In this document: piece after piece, positions 14,586-16,411 of the stretch
How positions within the stretch are numbered: position 1 is the stretch's first letter
Layout of the letters: each line of letters begins with the position of its first letter
Assembly (NCBI GenBank): GCA_002376715.1
Contig: DFOK01000098.1
Location: forward strand, 1-16,411
Direction: 5' to 3'
Length of the DNA stretch: 16,411 nucleotides
Source: Bacteroidales bacterium UBA3543
GTDB lineage: Bacteria > Bacteroidota > Bacteroidia > Bacteroidales > UBA932
Position numbers and translations under genes: made by a program
Notes under the pieces: model-generated
What the model was told of the DNA's origin: nothing
Seen by the model: the letters and a program-made list of their open reading frames with translations, nothing else
The model's database searches: none

Positions 14586-15464
14586 ATGAACTTAAAATCT
14601 AATAAAAATGCCGGTATCACCCAAGGCATTGTTTCAGTTATAATCAATATTCTGCTGTTCGTACTCAAATACTGGGCAGGTATTGTAACGGGATCTCTCG
14701 CTATTGTAGCTGATGCCTGGCACACAATGTCAGACTCCCTCAGTTCCATTGTATTGATTGCTGCTACCGGACTCTCCAATAAAAAACCCGATAAAAAACA
14801 TCCTTTTGGCCATGGTCGTTGGGAACAGATAGCTGCCATCTTCATCGGCATTATTTTGGCAATCGTAGCCTACGACTTTCTCAAGAACTCCATCCTGCAA
14901 CTCAAAGAGCACTCATCAGTTACATTCGGCACCCTTGCTATCGTAGTGACCTGCATCTCAATCATAGTCAAGGAGGGGTTGGCACAATATGCTTTCCACC
15001 TTGCCAGAAAAACAGGCAATATCGCCATCAAGGCTGACGGATGGCATCACAGGAGCGATGCACTCTCTTCAGTAGTGGTGCTAATAGGCATCCTGCTCGC
15101 CAAATACTTCTGGTGGATGGATAGCGTACTGGGCATTATTATAGCTATGATGCTCTTTTATGCCACTTATACAATAATAAGGGAAGCTATTACCAAAATA
15201 CTTGGAGAAGAACCTTCTGATGAGCTTATAGATAAGATTAACGATGCAGTATCAGAAATGTATCCGGAGGAATTACAGCTACATCATTTTCATATCCACA
15301 ACTACGTCACTCATCAGGAAATGACATTTCACATCCGACTTTCAGGAGAACTCTCGCTGGAGGAAGGACACTCCATCGCTACTGCAATTGAGAAAATGAT
15401 TCAGAAGCGCTTCAACATCACTTCGACAATTCATGTCGAACCTCTTGACTTTGAGCATCCTTAA
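14586..15464 (+). CDS. Cation diffusion facilitator (CDF) transporter, probably zinc
   Basis: A 292-residue inner-membrane antiporter that expels divalent metal in exchange for protons. Six membrane spans are visible, followed by the cytosolic C-terminal domain (about 205-290). The transport site is formed by HTMSD in the second span (His46, Asp50) and HHRSD in the fifth (His154, Asp158). This HD-HD arrangement is typical of the zinc/cadmium group, unlike the DD-HD site of FieF. The loop motif HPFGHGRWE (72-80) is the family's binuclear-site segment. The C-terminal domain is His-rich (HHFHIHN, 233-239; THQEM), consistent with regulatory metal binding. It is the last gene of the plus-strand run. 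Its final 47 bases overlap, tail to tail, the end of the EEP lipoprotein gene, and no terminator is seen after it. Confidence 0.88.
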   Translation: MNLKSNKNAGITQGIVSVIINILLFVLKYWAGIVTGSLAIVADAWHTMSDSLSSIVLIAATGLSNKKPDKKHPFGHGRWEQIAAIFIGIILAIVAYDFLKNSILQLKEHSSVTFGTLAIVVTCISIIVKEGLAQYAFHLARKTGNIAIKADGWHHRSDALSSVVVLIGILLAKYFWWMDSVLGIIIAMMLFYATYTIIREAITKILGEEPSDELIDKINDAVSEMYPEELQLHHFHIHNYVTHQEMTFHIRLSGELSLEEGHSIATAIEKMIQKRFNITSTIHVEPLDFEHP

Positions 15465-16314
15465 GAGTAAAAACTGCAATTACGGGATAATGATCGGAGA
15501 TGTAATCTACACCCGCATAGGAGCAGGTAAGAGTTTTAAATAGTGACGGAATCAGATTTCTGAAATAGATATGGTCGATTATTTTCCCGCCTTCTTCGGG
15601 AGCTATTTTGCCCCAACTATTAAATGTATTGAGTGAGTCGGTAACAGGAGCCGCTCTGCGCGCTGAAGTCATATATTCCTCAATAGGGTCCAATATAGGA
15701 TCATTGTGTCCTGCATTGAAGTCTCCGGTAAGCACCACTGCCGCATCATCCGGTATTATACTTTTCATACGCTCCACAATGAGTTTACCGGACTCTTTTC
15801 GGGCAATTTTACCTACATGATCAAAATGAGTATTGTAGAAATAGAACTCTTGGCCACTATTTTTGTCCAGCAGACGAACCATTGTAACAATCCGATGAAA
15901 GGCCGCATCCCAGCCCACTGAAACCTCATCCGGAGTTTCACTCAACCAGAAAGTAGTGCTTTTCAAAAGTTCGAAACGACTCTTTTTATAAAAGACGGCA
16001 TTGGACTCGCCCGTGTTTGGACCATCATTGCGAGCCACTCCGTAGAAACCATATTCCGGCAGATGTTCCCCCATATAGTTGACCTGTCCCAATAGACCCT
16101 CCTGAATACCGAAAAGATCGGGGTTGACTTCGTTTATCATCTCAACAACCGCCTCTCTTCGCAATACCCAGCTGTTTTCCCCGTCAAAGTCATCGCTGAG
16201 ACTCAGACGTATATTGAATGACATCGCTATGATATCATTTTCACTCTTTGCACCGCCGCAACCGCAGCACAGCGCCATGGCGGCCAATGCCGCAATAATA
16301 AAAATTCTTTTCAT
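15418..16314 (-). CDS. Lipoprotein EEP-family hydrolase (nuclease/phosphatase)
   Basis: A 298-residue lipoprotein of the endonuclease/exonuclease/phosphatase superfamily. The signal segment MKRIFIIAALAAMALCCGC has several cysteines; Cys19, after Gly, is the most likely lipidation site. All catalytic motifs are present: SFNIR (Asn34), GIQEG (Glu72), THFDH (His163), GDFNAG (Asp198, Asn200), IDHIY (Asp247, His248) and SDHYP (Asp274, His275). Anchored outside the cytoplasm, it probably acts on a phospholipid, sugar-phosphate or extracellular nucleic acid; the substrate is unknown. The family normally ends shortly after the SDHYPV strand. Here a charged tail of about 14 residues (KDAQSQEVRHELSK) is encoded in the overlap with the CDF gene. 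A second, unlipidated EEP protein is encoded at 5189-6211, but the two are not close relatives. Confidence 0.87.
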   Translation of the reverse strand: MKRIFIIAALAAMALCCGCGGAKSENDIIAMSFNIRLSLSDDFDGENSWVLRREAVVEMINEVNPDLFGIQEGLLGQVNYMGEHLPEYGFYGVARNDGPNTGESNAVFYKKSRFELLKSTTFWLSETPDEVSVGWDAAFHRIVTMVRLLDKNSGQEFYFYNTHFDHVGKIARKESGKLIVERMKSIIPDDAAVVLTGDFNAGHNDPILDPIEEYMTSARRAAPVTDSLNTFNSWGKIAPEEGGKIIDHIYFRNLIPSLFKTLTCSYAGVDYISDHYPVIAVFTLKDAQSQEVRHELSK

Positions 16315-16318
16315 ACTG

Positions 16319-16326
16319 CAAAGATA
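16319..16326 (-). promoter_or_regulatory. Possible -7 promoter element (TATCTTTG) for the EEP lipoprotein
   Basis: Read on the minus strand, TATCTTTG is identical to the box before the first gene and matches TAnnTTTG. It ends only four bases before the ATG at 16314, so with usual spacing the transcript would begin at or one base before the start codon. No TTTG -33 element lies at the right distance; that stretch is occupied by a 7-bp repeat array. Confidence 0.35.
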
Positions 16327-16334
16327 ATTAAATA

Positions 16335-16383
16335 GTTCTGAGTGTGTGGTGTGTAGTAGTGGTGCGGGGTGCGAGTGTGAACG
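16335..16383. repeat. Degenerate 7-bp tandem repeat array, about 7 copies (locus 3)
   Basis: Heptamers in one register, beginning GTTCTGA and GTGTGTG, then GTGTGTA, moving to TGCGGGG and TGCGAGT. It shares GTTCTGA (2729-2735) and the ten-base TGCGGGGTGC (2690-2699) with locus 2, and GTGTnTA forms with locus 1. The order of forms is reversed relative to locus 2, where the TGC forms come first. It lies directly upstream of the EEP lipoprotein's promoter and runs towards the end of the window. Confidence 0.65.
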
Positions 16384-16411
16384 CAGCGACGGACCACAAT
16401 AGAAAACGCTT

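Overview
The window looks like a chromosomal segment from a member of the Bacteroidota, most likely order Bacteroidales. The reasons are: several Bacteroidota-type -7 elements (TAnnTTTG) just upstream of start codons; few recognisable Shine-Dalgarno sites; many lipoproteins and secreted proteins with short signal peptides; three DUF4988 (PL29-lyase N-terminal type) lipoproteins, a family I know from Bacteroidales; and a single-barrel Omp85-type outer membrane protein. I cannot name the genus. No tRNA, rRNA, insertion sequence, integrase or CRISPR array was seen, and no gap between genes exceeds about 180 bp.

Layout. (1) 1-2685, plus strand: a small secreted helical protein, a SIS-domain protein of the UPF0309 type, and a CyuA/UPF0597-type L-cysteine desulfidase, with a strong hairpin just before the last gene. 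(2) 2822-3157, minus strand: an orphan small lipoprotein with its own promoter-like box. (3) 3338-6211, minus strand: a tightly overlapping cluster of a cytosolic endonuclease/exonuclease/phosphatase (EEP) protein, a short-form S-adenosylhomocysteine hydrolase, and a HAD phosphatase. Residues at the predicted base-recognition site of the hydrolase suggest it may prefer S-inosylhomocysteine. (4) 6293-15464, plus strand: a compact seven-gene run with gaps of 22 bp or less: a BASS-family transporter, a long PlsC-like acyltransferase with a C-terminal membrane domain, a POTRA-less Omp85 barrel, three tandem DUF4988 lipoproteins, and a CDF zinc transporter. (5) 15418-16314, minus strand: a lipoprotein EEP hydrolase that converges on, and overlaps by 47 bp, the end of the CDF gene.

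How they may work together. Region 4 is the best candidate for an uncharacterised envelope system. Three paralogous, internally duplicated, coiled-coil-bearing lipoproteins sit between an outer-membrane barrel and envelope-lipid and transport genes, in one probable transcript. Region 3 reads as a methyl-cycle by-product module (hydrolase plus two phosphate-ester enzymes), although only the hydrolase has a firm link to that pathway.

The most unusual non-coding structure is a family of degenerate tandem repeats with a strict 7-bp period in three separate intergenic stretches (443-526, 2687-2749, 16335-16383). The period is kept while the heptamer sequence drifts along each array. A near-perfect 27-bp palindrome lies at 3250-3276.
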